DNA of 64,000 nucleotides, taken from positions 75,736 through 139,735 of the forward strand of contig JABDCP010000001.1 of the NCBI GenBank assembly GCA_013288045.1. Direction: 5' to 3'. Position numbers and translations under genes: made by a program. The DNA comes from Candidatus Babelota bacterium (lineage in GTDB: Bacteria > Babelota > Babeliae > Babelales > Babelaceae). Position 1 is the first letter of the stretch, and each line of letters begins with the position of its first letter. The notes under the pieces are model-generated. The model worked only from the letters and a program-made list of their open reading frames with translations, was not told the origin of the DNA and ran no database searches. Of this stretch, positions 46,043-55,086 are shown one piece after another.

Positions 46043-46048
46043 TATACT
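46043..46048 (+). promoter_or_regulatory. -10 element of the photolyase gene
   Basis: TATACT lies 40 nt before the photolyase ATG, without a good -35. The leader would be about 34 nt and has no clear ribosome-binding site. A perfect 12-bp palindrome TTCCTCGAGGAA lies upstream at 45943-45954. Confidence 0.4.
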
Positions 46049-46088
46049 CTGGACACCACGACAAACAACCGAACCAACACTTCACCCT

Positions 46089-47480
46089 ATGACTAAACGC
46101 TATTCTACTAGTCTTTTTATTTTCAGACGCGATCTGCGCATTGCAGATAATACTGGACTACACAACGCACTTGAATTATCAGAACACGTAATCCCCTGCT
46201 TTATATTCACCGATGAACAGATCGGTCCCGATAATACCTTTAGGAGTATGCACGCTATTCAATTCATGGTGGAATCATTAAAAGATCTTGCACATGAGTT
46301 TGAAAAAAAGAGAGCTCACCTATTTCTCTTTCATGGAACTCCCCATACAATAGTTGAGGGTCTGATACGTACTGAAAAGATTAATGCAGTCTTTGTAAAT
46401 CGCGATTATACGCCCTATAGCAAAGTTCGGGATGAGCTCATTGAGAAGATCTGCAACAAGAACAACGTTGCTTTTATAACGAGCCCAGATAGCCTTTTAA
46501 TCGAGCCGGAAAATGGTCTCAGCGCGCAAGGTACCCCCTATCAAAAGTTTACGCCATTCTTTAACAAGAACCGACTGTTACCTATAGCACAGCCTATGTA
46601 TAATCACCATGCTCACTACGTAACAAGACTTACTTCCCCTTTCGTCCCTCATGCATTTCTTGATAGTCTCGTTCCCTCCGGAACAGCCTTGTACACCCAT
46701 GGCGGTCGTACTGATGCACAACAGATCATCATGCATCTGAAAGATTTCAAAAATTATGAGATCACCCATGATGTTCTTTCCTTACACACAACTAAGCTTT
46801 CTGCGCACAATAAATTTGGCACCATCTCAATTCGTGAATTGTACCATGCAGTAGTTCGAGCCGTAGGCAGAAGTTCAGGGCTCTTGCGTCAACTCTATTG
46901 GCATGATTTTTTTACCCATGTTGCTTACTTTAATCCCAAGGTCTTTGGTCATGCCTTTCAGAAAAAATTCGAACAGGTACCCTGGAGCACCAACAAAAAG
47001 GATTTTGAAAGATGGTGCACAGGCTCGACAGGCTTTCCTGTCGTTGATGCAGGTATGCGACAATTAAATGCAACTGGCTATATGCATAACCGAGCTCGGC
47101 TTATTGTAGGTTCGTTTCTTACCAAAGATTTACACATCTCATGGCAATGGGGAGAAAAATATTTTGCGCAACAACTTGCAGATTATGACCCGTGCGTAAA
47201 CAATGGAAACTGGCAATGGGTAGCTTCTACCGGATGTGATGCACAGCCCTTTTTTAGAATTTTCAACCCTTGGTTGCAACAGAAAAAGTTCGACCCTGAA
47301 TGTACCTATATTAAAAGATGGATTCCTGAACTTATACATTGTGATCCGAAGATTATACACACGTGGTATAACCAGAAGAATACCATCAATGGGTATCCCT
47401 TGCCGATGGTCGATCATGCAACAGAAAGCACAAGAACAAAGGAGCTTTACAGGGAAGCAGCCGCCAAGTTCCGCGAATAA
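46089..47480 (+). CDS. phrB: Deoxyribodipyrimidine photolyase
   Basis: The 463-residue protein is a class I CPD photolyase/cryptochrome. It has an N-terminal alpha/beta antenna domain (LFIFRRDLRIADNTGL) and a C-terminal FAD domain with GR-SGLLRQLYWHDFF, TGFPVVDAGMRQLNATGYMHNRARLIVGSF and DPCVNNGNWQWVASTG. It uses light to repair UV pyrimidine dimers. A photolyase in a host-dependent bacterium suggests exposure to light, for example in a protist in surface water. It is divergent from the NlpC/P60 gene. Confidence 0.95.
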   Translation: MTKRYSTSLFIFRRDLRIADNTGLHNALELSEHVIPCFIFTDEQIGPDNTFRSMHAIQFMVESLKDLAHEFEKKRAHLFLFHGTPHTIVEGLIRTEKINAVFVNRDYTPYSKVRDELIEKICNKNNVAFITSPDSLLIEPENGLSAQGTPYQKFTPFFNKNRLLPIAQPMYNHHAHYVTRLTSPFVPHAFLDSLVPSGTALYTHGGRTDAQQIIMHLKDFKNYEITHDVLSLHTTKLSAHNKFGTISIRELYHAVVRAVGRSSGLLRQLYWHDFFTHVAYFNPKVFGHAFQKKFEQVPWSTNKKDFERWCTGSTGFPVVDAGMRQLNATGYMHNRARLIVGSFLTKDLHISWQWGEKYFAQQLADYDPCVNNGNWQWVASTGCDAQPFFRIFNPWLQQKKFDPECTYIKRWIPELIHCDPKIIHTWYNQKNTINGYPLPMVDHATESTRTKELYREAAAKFRE

Positions 47481-47593
47481 CAAGTTCTTTTAATAATAAC
47501 CAGGATTTTTATAAGCTTAATCTCTCGACAATTCCCCGTAAGGGATCTAAGCTTTGTTCGATCAGCCCTTGAACAATTTATCAATGAGTACCT

Positions 47594-48205
47594 ATGTTTG
47601 ATTTTACCACAGCTATCATATCGATCATCGTTTTCATAAGTGCATTGACCTTCCATGAGTTCTGCCATGCCTTAACGGCATACCTTCTTGGAGATAACAC
47701 GGCACAACGCATGGGACGTCTCACCTTAAACCCCCTTGCACATATTGATCCCTTAGGTCTATTATTTCTAATTTTGGTCCGATTTGGATGGGCCAAGCCA
47801 GTACCTTTTAATCCTAACAACTTTACTCACCCTCGGCTTTATTCTGTAATTGTTGGTCTCGCAGGACCTTTCTCCAATATTCTTCTTGCGACAATATCTC
47901 TGATAGCACTACATCATGTCTCATCTTTTTTACCGTTAGCGTGGACACTCGTGTGGAATGAATTTTTTCAACTAAGCGTGTGGATTAACGTCATGCTGGG
48001 GGTTTTCAATCTGCTACCCATACCTCCTCTAGATGGGAGTCATCTTCTTAAGGCACTGATGCCTCAGAAACTTTTGCCCTACTATTACCAATTTGAACGC
48101 GTCTCTTTTATTATACTCATCGTACTCATAATGCTTCCACCTTTTCGTAACGCTCTCCTACAAGCAATCACCTTCGTGATAGGCCTCCTGGCGCTTCTTG
48201 TTTAA
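47594..48205 (+). CDS. M50-family membrane metallopeptidase (site-2 protease type)
   Basis: The 203-residue membrane protein has HEFCH (His21, Glu22, His25) in the first membrane helix and the third zinc ligand in NLLPIPPLDGSHLL (Asp147). Four to five helices match short site-2 protease homologues without a PDZ domain. They cleave membrane-bound regulators. The substrate is unknown. The frame continues from 113 nt after photolyase. Confidence 0.92.
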   Translation: MFDFTTAIISIIVFISALTFHEFCHALTAYLLGDNTAQRMGRLTLNPLAHIDPLGLLFLILVRFGWAKPVPFNPNNFTHPRLYSVIVGLAGPFSNILLATISLIALHHVSSFLPLAWTLVWNEFFQLSVWINVMLGVFNLLPIPPLDGSHLLKALMPQKLLPYYYQFERVSFIILIVLIMLPPFRNALLQAITFVIGLLALLV

Positions 48206-48326
48206 AAAAAGAAAAATGATGCTGACCACTGCCGATGTGCTGCGGATCACTAAAAATCCTTACAAGTTGGCGTGTAACCCAGAAAGTAGATACACTAGAA
48301 TGAACATTACATATGAGGGGAAATCC

Positions 48327-49016
48327 ATGCAACGAAACTGTGTACTTTTAGTGGTAGTCAGTTGTTCATTAGCTCTTTTTGGTCACAAAGATTCTCAAGG
48401 GGAGCCGCGCAATAAACATGCTCATGAAGCTGCGGAAGTAGGAAAGATTGCTGTGGCATCCGTTGCTGCAGCGTGCTTGTATGGCATTATCAATGATCAG
48501 ATTACGGCTCGTATCTGCCCTGAATATTTTACTAAAGGGTTTCATAGAGCGATGGTGCAGAGAATGTCTGAAGGATGGCTCAAAAGTACACTCTCTACCA
48601 CAAAATCTCCCACAATTTTGGGTCTTGTGTGGGGAACAATAGCGACTTGGTGGATGGGAGCCGCTCTGAGTGTTCCCATAACTCTTGCTGCTCGAGTACC
48701 CTTTGGAAAAACACCAAAACTAACGATGAAAGACCTCATAAAACCAACAGCTTATGCATTTGGTTGCATGGGGATCACGGCATTAGCCGCAGGAATCATA
48801 GGGTATAACAAAGCATGTACTGATCCAAATTTTCGTAATCTGTTTAGGCATGCTGCTAACGGAGTTTCAGAAGAGGCTCTCCCTTCGTTTATTGCCGATG
48901 CCTGTGCCCATAGGTCTGGCTATGCAAGCGGGATTGTTGCAGGATTAGCCCTTTGCGGCTGGATTGTCCACGAACGATATGCAAGAAAAAAAGTGCAGGA
49001 CTTCGAGGATCAATAA
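48327..49016 (+). CDS. Membrane protein of unknown function
   Basis: The 229-residue protein is not one I recognise. The start at 48327 is chosen for GAGGGG 6 nt upstream. An open frame extends further upstream but overlaps the M50 gene without a ribosome-binding site. It has a signal-like N terminus (NCVLLVVVSCSLALFG) and about four hydrophobic segments (for example around 40-60, 105-130, 150-170 and 205-220) with many small residues. No catalytic motif is visible. A TTGGCG/TACACT pair at 48267-48296 could be its promoter. Confidence 0.65.
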   Translation: MQRNCVLLVVVSCSLALFGHKDSQGEPRNKHAHEAAEVGKIAVASVAAACLYGIINDQITARICPEYFTKGFHRAMVQRMSEGWLKSTLSTTKSPTILGLVWGTIATWWMGAALSVPITLAARVPFGKTPKLTMKDLIKPTAYAFGCMGITALAAGIIGYNKACTDPNFRNLFRHAANGVSEEALPSFIADACAHRSGYASGIVAGLALCGWIVHERYARKKVQDFEDQ

Positions 49017-49107
49017 GATCACCATGTCTTTCATATGTGCTCTATTTCTAATATCCCGATAGCATGAGTCAGCTTTGCTCCTCCCGAAAGCTTACATTTG
49101 CCTTTTT

Positions 49108-49323
49108 TTATTGAAAGGGCGAGATAACGCTTTTCGCGGCTGCGATTTGTTTTTGCCCTGATTCAGCCAGTTGGCGTTGCTGAGATTCGAAAATATCTTT
49201 AAGGGCAACAAGAATACTTGCGGATCTTCATCGGAAATTGTTTCATTAAGATAACGATAGAATTTCTGGATTACGCAAATCTTCTAATAATTTTCCTTCA
49301 TAGTTTCTGAATTCTCTTCTCAT
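49108..49323 (-). pseudogene. Remnant of an antitoxin-like gene (two frameshifts)
   Basis: From the ATG at 49323 the frame reads MRREFRNYEGKLLEDLRNPE and soon stops. Continuing in two other frames gives FYRYLNETISDEDPQVF and then ALKDIFESQQRQLAESGQKQ, ending at 49108. The joined text resembles the first half of COG3636-type addiction antidotes (…YLN-ALED-DP-VF--ALRDV…). The HTH half is missing. Two frameshifts and the loss of the C-terminal part indicate a decayed gene. No toxin gene remains next to it. Confidence 0.7.
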
Positions 49324-49334
49324 AATGGTCCTTA

Positions 49335-49661
49335 TCACTTTTCAGTTTTAAGCGCAGCAAGCTCTTTACCCAAGAAATAACTTAAAAAAGTCCGAATTAC
49401 CACAAGTATCGCAAGCATACCGATATCGTAGTAAGTAGGTTTCACCATTGATTCAATAATGTCTGCACCAATCATGAACTCAAGGCCAAGAATAATACCA
49501 TATCCAAGCTCAAGTCTCAGGCTATTAACATCTATCTTATCCGTAAATAAACCCTTGCAAAAAAGATATGCGGCTTTCAGTCCCGCAAAGAAAATAATAC
49601 CGCTCCCTATGAGCGATAAAAGTTCGTCAGCTATCAGCAAAGATTCTTTATAATACAACAT
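49335..49661 (-). CDS. DUF1622-family membrane protein
   Basis: The 108-residue protein has three hydrophobic segments, with a central RLELGYGIILGLEFMIGADIIESMVKP that is characteristic of DUF1622, and ends with LVVIRTFLSYFLGKEL. The family function is unknown. The start at 49661 is preferred because AGGA lies 6 nt upstream. A longer frame begins inside the MutY-like gene. It follows MutY by 16 nt and is probably in one operon with it. Confidence 0.82.
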   Translation of the reverse strand: MLYYKESLLIADELLSLIGSGIIFFAGLKAAYLFCKGLFTDKIDVNSLRLELGYGIILGLEFMIGADIIESMVKPTYYDIGMLAILVVIRTFLSYFLGKELAALKTEK

Positions 49662-49677
49662 TTCATTCCTTTCTTGC

Positions 49678-50511
49678 TTAACTCGACAACGAGTAATGTC
49701 CTTTTTTATACCTAATAAAACCCTCAGTTTCAAGATCATTCAATATCTGTTTCACTTTCTCAGCTGGTCGTGCAATTGTCTCTACGAAATACTCTTCACT
49801 GAGGGTTGACCCAATCACAAGCATTTTCAAGATAGCTCCACGTACTTGCCGATCAGAGCCTTCAAATCGAGACTGTTTTGCATGATGCTTACTCTTCCTA
49901 CTAGGGTTCTTGAGTGTTTTTTTGAGCATCACTCCATAGTCCATCAAGGCATAATACCAGGTGCGCGGATTGTTCTTATCAAGAGTTTGCTCAATGAGCG
50001 GCATAAGATCCCGGTCATGCACTTCTGTCTCATCTTTAAAAAACTCGTGAATATATACGGACCGAATGTTGGTTTCGATAAAGATCGTAGGTTTATTAAA
50101 AGCAAAGGCACAGATCGAGGCTGCGGTGTTGGGTCCAATCCCTTTAAAGGCTACGAGAATCTCCGGATCCTGAGGAACAGCCCCTCCATGTTCTGCAACA
50201 ACCACTTCAGCAAACTGCTTAAGCGCTATGGCACGCCGATTATACCCAAGCCCCTGCCAAGTGGCTATAACTCTATCAAGCGAAGCTTGAGCTAACGATT
50301 GAATAGTGGGAAACACTCCAAGAAATTCCTCATATTTTTTTGCAACACGATCAGTTTGGGTTTGTTGCAACATAATCTCAGATACCACTATATGGTAAGC
50401 ATTGTCGACATTCCGCCAAGAAAATAATCGCTTGTTGCTTTCATAGTAACCATAGATCAGGTTCTTAAATAGGGTTACTTCCTTTTCAGATAATGTTTGT
50501 ACCCTTGGCAT
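49678..50511 (-). CDS. mutY: MutY-like adenine glycosylase without iron-sulfur cluster
   Basis: The 277-residue protein has the MutY/Nth HhH-GPD core with SEIMLQQTQTDRV (catalytic Glu45), TWQGLGYNRRA, and the hairpin FKGIGPNTAASI. Two departures are clear. The catalytic Asp position reads IFIETNIR (Glu146), and the four-Cys cluster motif that normally ends this domain is absent. A winged-helix-like tail (about 215-277) replaces the NUDIX-like C domain. Clusterless MutY proteins are known in some anaerobes. It would remove adenine opposite 8-oxoguanine. GGAG is 7 nt before the ATG at 50511. Confidence 0.85.
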   Translation of the reverse strand: MPRVQTLSEKEVTLFKNLIYGYYESNKRLFSWRNVDNAYHIVVSEIMLQQTQTDRVAKKYEEFLGVFPTIQSLAQASLDRVIATWQGLGYNRRAIALKQFAEVVVAEHGGAVPQDPEILVAFKGIGPNTAASICAFAFNKPTIFIETNIRSVYIHEFFKDETEVHDRDLMPLIEQTLDKNNPRTWYYALMDYGVMLKKTLKNPSRKSKHHAKQSRFEGSDRQVRGAILKMLVIGSTLSEEYFVETIARPAEKVKQILNDLETEGFIRYKKGHYSLSS

Positions 50512-50621
50512 GGTGAGACTCCAATTCGTATCCAATATCCCTGATGTCTTTAGATTAAGTATTTTAAGCTATCAAAGACTAAACAGTTGCAACAAAACGA
50601 ACACCCCTTTACTGAATAGTC

Positions 50622-53249
50622 CTAGGAACCCATACGCCCTACACGAACTAAGACAAAACGCTCCCTTGTGAGATACCTTTTAACTACTTCTTGCATTTCC
50701 TGCTTACTTGTTTGCGCAAGATGAGCTGCTCGAGTATCAAAGTAATCATTTGGTAACCCAAATTTATCAAGAGCAAGAAGTGTTGCAGCCGTTGAAATGT
50801 TTGATTCAAAAGCACTTACCAAACTATTAATAATAGCTTGTTGCGCTTCAGTAAACTCGTCATCAGAAACTTCGTTGATGGCTGAATCAATAACATACTC
50901 TATGGCAACTTCCGCCTCTTTAAGGCGATCATTTGAGACAATCGTACGGATGACAATAAGGCCTTTATCTTTATCTACACGAGAAAGCAACGAGCCTCCA
51001 ATGGTATAGAAAAGTCCTGATTGCTCACGTAAATCAAATAGCCGAGATGCCATTGAACCAAGTACACCGCCTGTAAATATCTGATCAAACAATAGAAGCT
51101 TATCATAGTCTTTATCTAAGCGGGACACAGAAAGTGCTCCATAATAAAGCACTGTCTGATCTCGCATTATAGGATAATTTACTTCATGCCATTTCACCGG
51201 CTTAATTTCAGGAAAGACAAGTGGTTCTACGGCTGTCCCTTTCCATGAAGAAAGTACCTCTGAAAGCACCTGTTGGAGTGTATAATTTTTCATATCTCCC
51301 ACAATAGCCATTCGAGCTCCGCAAGGGCTAAAGTATTTCTTATAATGAGCAATAATATCATCTCTCGTAATTGCCTGTACCCCTTCAGCGGTGCCCATGG
51401 CATTTTTACTATAGGGATGATCTTTATAAATATCTTGGCGTACAAGCTGCCCAGCAAACTGCTCTGGGGCATCCCAATATTCTTTTAATCCAGCAAGCAT
51501 ACGGGCACGAACGCGCTCAATTGCATCATTGTTCATCGTAGCATGCACAAGCATTTGTTGAAGCAACTCCAGGGCCTTAGGGAGGTCTTCAGAAAGTACG
51601 CTCATCTTAATTTGACCAGGAGAACTTGAGATACTCATACCTAAAGACTCAGCAGTATCGGCAAACTCTTGAGCAGAATAATCTTTTGTCCCTTCTAATA
51701 GCATTGCAGCAACAAAGGCGCTAATTCCTTCTTTTCCTTTGGGATCATATAAATGATCTGCAACAAAATCGACAAGAAAATCTATTTTGGGAAGATGCGA
51801 AGATGCATGAGAGAGCACCTTAAGTCCATTGTCTAGCTCAAAAACTTTTGCTCGAGGAAAAGCAAATGGCTTTGGAGGAACTACCTTGATCTCTTTTACC
51901 TGGCAACCTTCCTCTACCGCCTCTTCTCTACTTCTACCTGAAAGTATTCGAGCATCTTCCTCATCAGAAAGCTCCTGTAAAAGGAGCCAATGCTGTTTCT
52001 CTTGCTCTGAAATAGGTTCGACCAAACCGCGTTGCATAAGTGCCGGTCGCAAGTAGTTTCTTACAAAGCTCTGCACATCCGCTGCAAGTTCATCTTTTGA
52101 TTGTTGGGTCCTTGTGTAAAGATAATTTTCATCTCCTGTTGCAAGATAAAACTTTCCTAGTTCATAGGCTTGCTTTGAAAGATTTTCAAGAAGTGATAGC
52201 TGGTCAACTTCGACCTGCTTAATCGCGCGCACAAGCTCATTATGGGTAACCCCATTGGTAACAATGTCAGCAAGTTCTTGATGTACTACTTGTATAATTT
52301 GATCAAAAGTGACGCCCTCACGAGGTTGAAAATAGAAAAAGAGTATCCCCGCATCAAACAGATCATAGGTAAATACATCAAGGTCGGTCACCAGCTCACG
52401 CTCATCGACCAATTTTTTATAGAGTCGAGACCCCTTACCATCGGCAAGAACCCAGAGAATGATATCTACAAGATAGTCAACCTTATGAACTGCACCGGGG
52501 ATTTCCCATGCAATAATGTAACTTGGTAGTTGCACATCACGGTAGATAGTTACCGATTTGCTTTGAAGATCACTGCCGTGATAAAAAACTTCTTTTTTAT
52601 ACTCAAAATTCGGCGTAAGATGGCCAAACTCTTTCTTAACAAGCTCAATCGTTTTATCAGGATCTATATCTCCGACGATTACCAGTGTTGCATTGTTCGG
52701 TATATAATGCTTCTTATAAAAATTCACCAGGGATTCGCGCTTTAGGCTCCATAAATCTTGCTTATACCCGATAATTGGATAATGGTAAGGGTGATCGGGA
52801 AACATCATCCCAACAAGATCTTCTACAACACTTGACGTATAGCTATCCTTATACATCTTGAGCTCTTGAATAACCGCTTTCAATTCAGAATTTAAATGCT
52901 CTTCTTTAAAAGTGGCATTGTGCATACAGTCTGCTAGGATGTTTAAGGCGGGTTCCCATTGTTGCGAGGGAAAATCAAATAAATAACCAGTATAATCATA
53001 GGAGGTAAAAGCGTTCGTATAGCCTGAAAGCTTATGTGTAATAAGATTGATGTCACATTCGGAAAGCTTTTTCGTGCCTTTAAATATCATATGCTCAATA
53101 AGGTGTGCTATTCCTTTTTCGCTCGTCTTTTCATCTTTAGAGCCAACATTATACCACAGCTGAACAGATACCTTTGGCACTACCGATGAGGGCTTAAGTA
53201 ATACGGTGAGCCCATTTGATAAAACTTTCTTAATGACATGTGGTTTCAT
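50622..53249 (-). CDS. Double M16 metallopeptidase (insulinase/pitrilysin type)
   Basis: The 875-residue protein contains two M16 halves. The first has the active site HLIEH (His49, Glu52, His53) and the distal Glu in LNSELKAVIQE. The second half (from about 430) has the same fold (…GISAFVAAMLLEGTKDYSAQEFADTAESLG) but lacks HxxEH and is presumably structural. Such proteins cleave small peptides in an enclosed chamber. No signal peptide is seen. The start at 53249 has AGGAT 5-6 nt upstream. It leads the minus-strand group with MutY and DUF1622. Confidence 0.92.
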   Translation of the reverse strand: MKPHVIKKVLSNGLTVLLKPSSVVPKVSVQLWYNVGSKDEKTSEKGIAHLIEHMIFKGTKKLSECDINLITHKLSGYTNAFTSYDYTGYLFDFPSQQWEPALNILADCMHNATFKEEHLNSELKAVIQELKMYKDSYTSSVVEDLVGMMFPDHPYHYPIIGYKQDLWSLKRESLVNFYKKHYIPNNATLVIVGDIDPDKTIELVKKEFGHLTPNFEYKKEVFYHGSDLQSKSVTIYRDVQLPSYIIAWEIPGAVHKVDYLVDIILWVLADGKGSRLYKKLVDERELVTDLDVFTYDLFDAGILFFYFQPREGVTFDQIIQVVHQELADIVTNGVTHNELVRAIKQVEVDQLSLLENLSKQAYELGKFYLATGDENYLYTRTQQSKDELAADVQSFVRNYLRPALMQRGLVEPISEQEKQHWLLLQELSDEEDARILSGRSREEAVEEGCQVKEIKVVPPKPFAFPRAKVFELDNGLKVLSHASSHLPKIDFLVDFVADHLYDPKGKEGISAFVAAMLLEGTKDYSAQEFADTAESLGMSISSSPGQIKMSVLSEDLPKALELLQQMLVHATMNNDAIERVRARMLAGLKEYWDAPEQFAGQLVRQDIYKDHPYSKNAMGTAEGVQAITRDDIIAHYKKYFSPCGARMAIVGDMKNYTLQQVLSEVLSSWKGTAVEPLVFPEIKPVKWHEVNYPIMRDQTVLYYGALSVSRLDKDYDKLLLFDQIFTGGVLGSMASRLFDLREQSGLFYTIGGSLLSRVDKDKGLIVIRTIVSNDRLKEAEVAIEYVIDSAINEVSDDEFTEAQQAIINSLVSAFESNISTAATLLALDKFGLPNDYFDTRAAHLAQTSKQEMQEVVKRYLTRERFVLVRVGRMGS

Positions 53250-53544
53250 ATGTATCCTATGCGCATACTGTGCGCTCACTAAATAATAATGATTGTCCAC
53301 CAAGAATAGCGCACTCTTACCATTAATTCAAACCTAAGCAAATGAGTTGAGCGTAAGCAATGAACGGAGGCAACAAATTGTATGAGCTTTTGAAACTCAT
53401 CATCTTTGTCACCTGCAGTCTCATAAGAAAGATATCTTAAAGTACATTGGCGCTCTCAATCAGTCGATGTACCTCGCCAAGGAGATAAAAGGGAACTGAA
53501 AGAAGTGTATTATGAATTATGCCAAACCCAAGGTCCAACCACAG

Positions 53545-54729
53545 TTACTGGGCAACTTTTTCTTGTCCACTATGCAATGGCTTTTGAAACAGCATTGTCA
53601 GGCTATGTGCAGCGCCTTGACTATTCACTACGTGACCGAAATGATCAGTCAATAATGTTTTTAGAACGACAAGATCTGTATTAGAGAATGCTTCATAAAG
53701 AGTGGCATGCGTATAAGAAATACTCTGAGCTTCATGCTTAATAATGGTTAATTTTCCCTTTTTGCCTATGTCACCTTCTTCATATACATCAGACACAAGA
53801 TCATTGATCCTCTCTTGTAAAGATGACTCTAGTGATGAAAATGCATTTTCATATTTTGGACCTTTTTTTGTAATGTTCACGAGTGGAACAACTTTATAAC
53901 GTAATGGATCAACATCTACAAGATTATCTTCAACCTCAATGTCTCTTGATAAAGATTCGCACCTGCCTGTCCCATCAGTCCGTAATAAGTATGTCGTTGT
54001 TTTAAATACATATGCACGTGAATTCTGCCCAATCAATTGCATCATGCGGCCTATTGCGTTTGCAGTAATAATAAGACAGCCCCCAGGCTTTAAAAGCCTA
54101 TACATGGTACCTATGAAATCCTCTCTCTTGTCACCATAAAGAAAATGTATAATATTACGGGCATAAATTACGTCAAAATGTCCGGTATATTGAGCGTCCT
54201 TAAATACTTCTAAGCAATCGCCTTGAACTAAGGTAAATATTTTTTGCGCGTCTGTAGGTAATAAACTTAGACGGGCACGGCATTTTTCAATTTCTGACTC
54301 CTCTATGTCATTGATATAGACCTTTTCAGCACCCGTAAGGCCCAGCAAAAAACCATTCTCGCCACTGGCTGCCGCTACTTCAAGTACGGTTTTACCCTGT
54401 GAAAGATCCATAATATCGCTAAGAACTTCAGGGTGTATAGGATAAGCAGCCCCGAATTTATTCTCTCTACCAGCACTCATTACAGGTCGCTTTGCAACCT
54501 CATAGGACTCCTGAAGAATTGTATTTGCAAACCTCATATATCTATTGCGATACTCTGAGTCTGGATTACCTTGTACCGTCTTCAGGACTTTCATAAAAAG
54601 ATCTTCTTTTTTGATTCGCACAGCACCCGTCTGATCAACCGAGGATGCAGATTTCATAACAGCTGAGGAACCTGAACAAGCATGAGGTATCGCCAGAAAC
54701 AACATACTTAAGATGCGGTAAATTTTCAT
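53545..54729 (-). CDS. Exported SAM-dependent methyltransferase-like protein
   Basis: The 394-residue protein opens with a signal peptide (MKIYRILSMLFLAIPHACSGSSA, possibly lipoprotein-like). A class I methyltransferase domain follows, with motif I VLEVAAASGENG, INDIEES after strand 2, FDVIYARNIIHFL and KPGGCLIITAN. The C-terminal part (about 270-394) is unrecognised. A methyltransferase outside the cytoplasm would lack SAM unless delivered into a host, so an effector role is an inference. It stands alone, with 240 nt before the M16 gene. Confidence 0.8.
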   Translation of the reverse strand: MKIYRILSMLFLAIPHACSGSSAVMKSASSVDQTGAVRIKKEDLFMKVLKTVQGNPDSEYRNRYMRFANTILQESYEVAKRPVMSAGRENKFGAAYPIHPEVLSDIMDLSQGKTVLEVAAASGENGFLLGLTGAEKVYINDIEESEIEKCRARLSLLPTDAQKIFTLVQGDCLEVFKDAQYTGHFDVIYARNIIHFLYGDKREDFIGTMYRLLKPGGCLIITANAIGRMMQLIGQNSRAYVFKTTTYLLRTDGTGRCESLSRDIEVEDNLVDVDPLRYKVVPLVNITKKGPKYENAFSSLESSLQERINDLVSDVYEEGDIGKKGKLTIIKHEAQSISYTHATLYEAFSNTDLVVLKTLLTDHFGHVVNSQGAAHSLTMLFQKPLHSGQEKVAQ

Positions 54730-55022
54730 GAATATCTTCCCATTGTCTAGTTATTGCCATTCATATTTAACACCATATTACTTTAGAGCAAATACAGCAT
54801 TTTGTCAAATTGGCATTCATTCAACTTGTCTTATTGAATTTTCTGACTTATTGATGCTGGTATCAGCCCAATATCTTTAAAGCAGCCGTTCTATTTTTAA
54901 CAAAACTTATCAAAGCAGATGGTTGTTTTGATTTAAACTCATCAAAAAGGCTGAGAATACAGCATTTCATCTCTTTTCGTAGCGTCCATTTGAAAAGCGC
55001 TTCCTAAATCCTTGGATCTTCG
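54730..55022. other. Intergenic region with a short coding remnant
   Basis: No full gene is visible. On the minus strand 54863-54970 an open frame reads MKCCILSLFDEF and ends FVKNRTAALKILG (35 codons). It has no ribosome-binding site and could be the tail of a lost gene. Confidence 0.35.
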
Positions 55023-55051
55023 TTGACGTTTTCTTCTCACGTAACTAGGCT
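55023..55051 (+). promoter_or_regulatory. Promoter of the comEC-like gene
   Basis: TTGACG at 55023-55028 and TAGGCT at 55046-55051 are 17 nt apart. A run of seven C residues (55063-55069) lies in the predicted leader before the ATG at 55087. Confidence 0.4.
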
Positions 55052-55086
55052 AGTACCAATAACCCCCCCTCTCCCGCCCTGTCTTC

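Noticed and set aside
53304-53544. Plus-strand coding remnant running into the 3' end of the methyltransferase gene
   Set aside because: The frame overlaps a well-supported gene on the other strand and has no start or motif.
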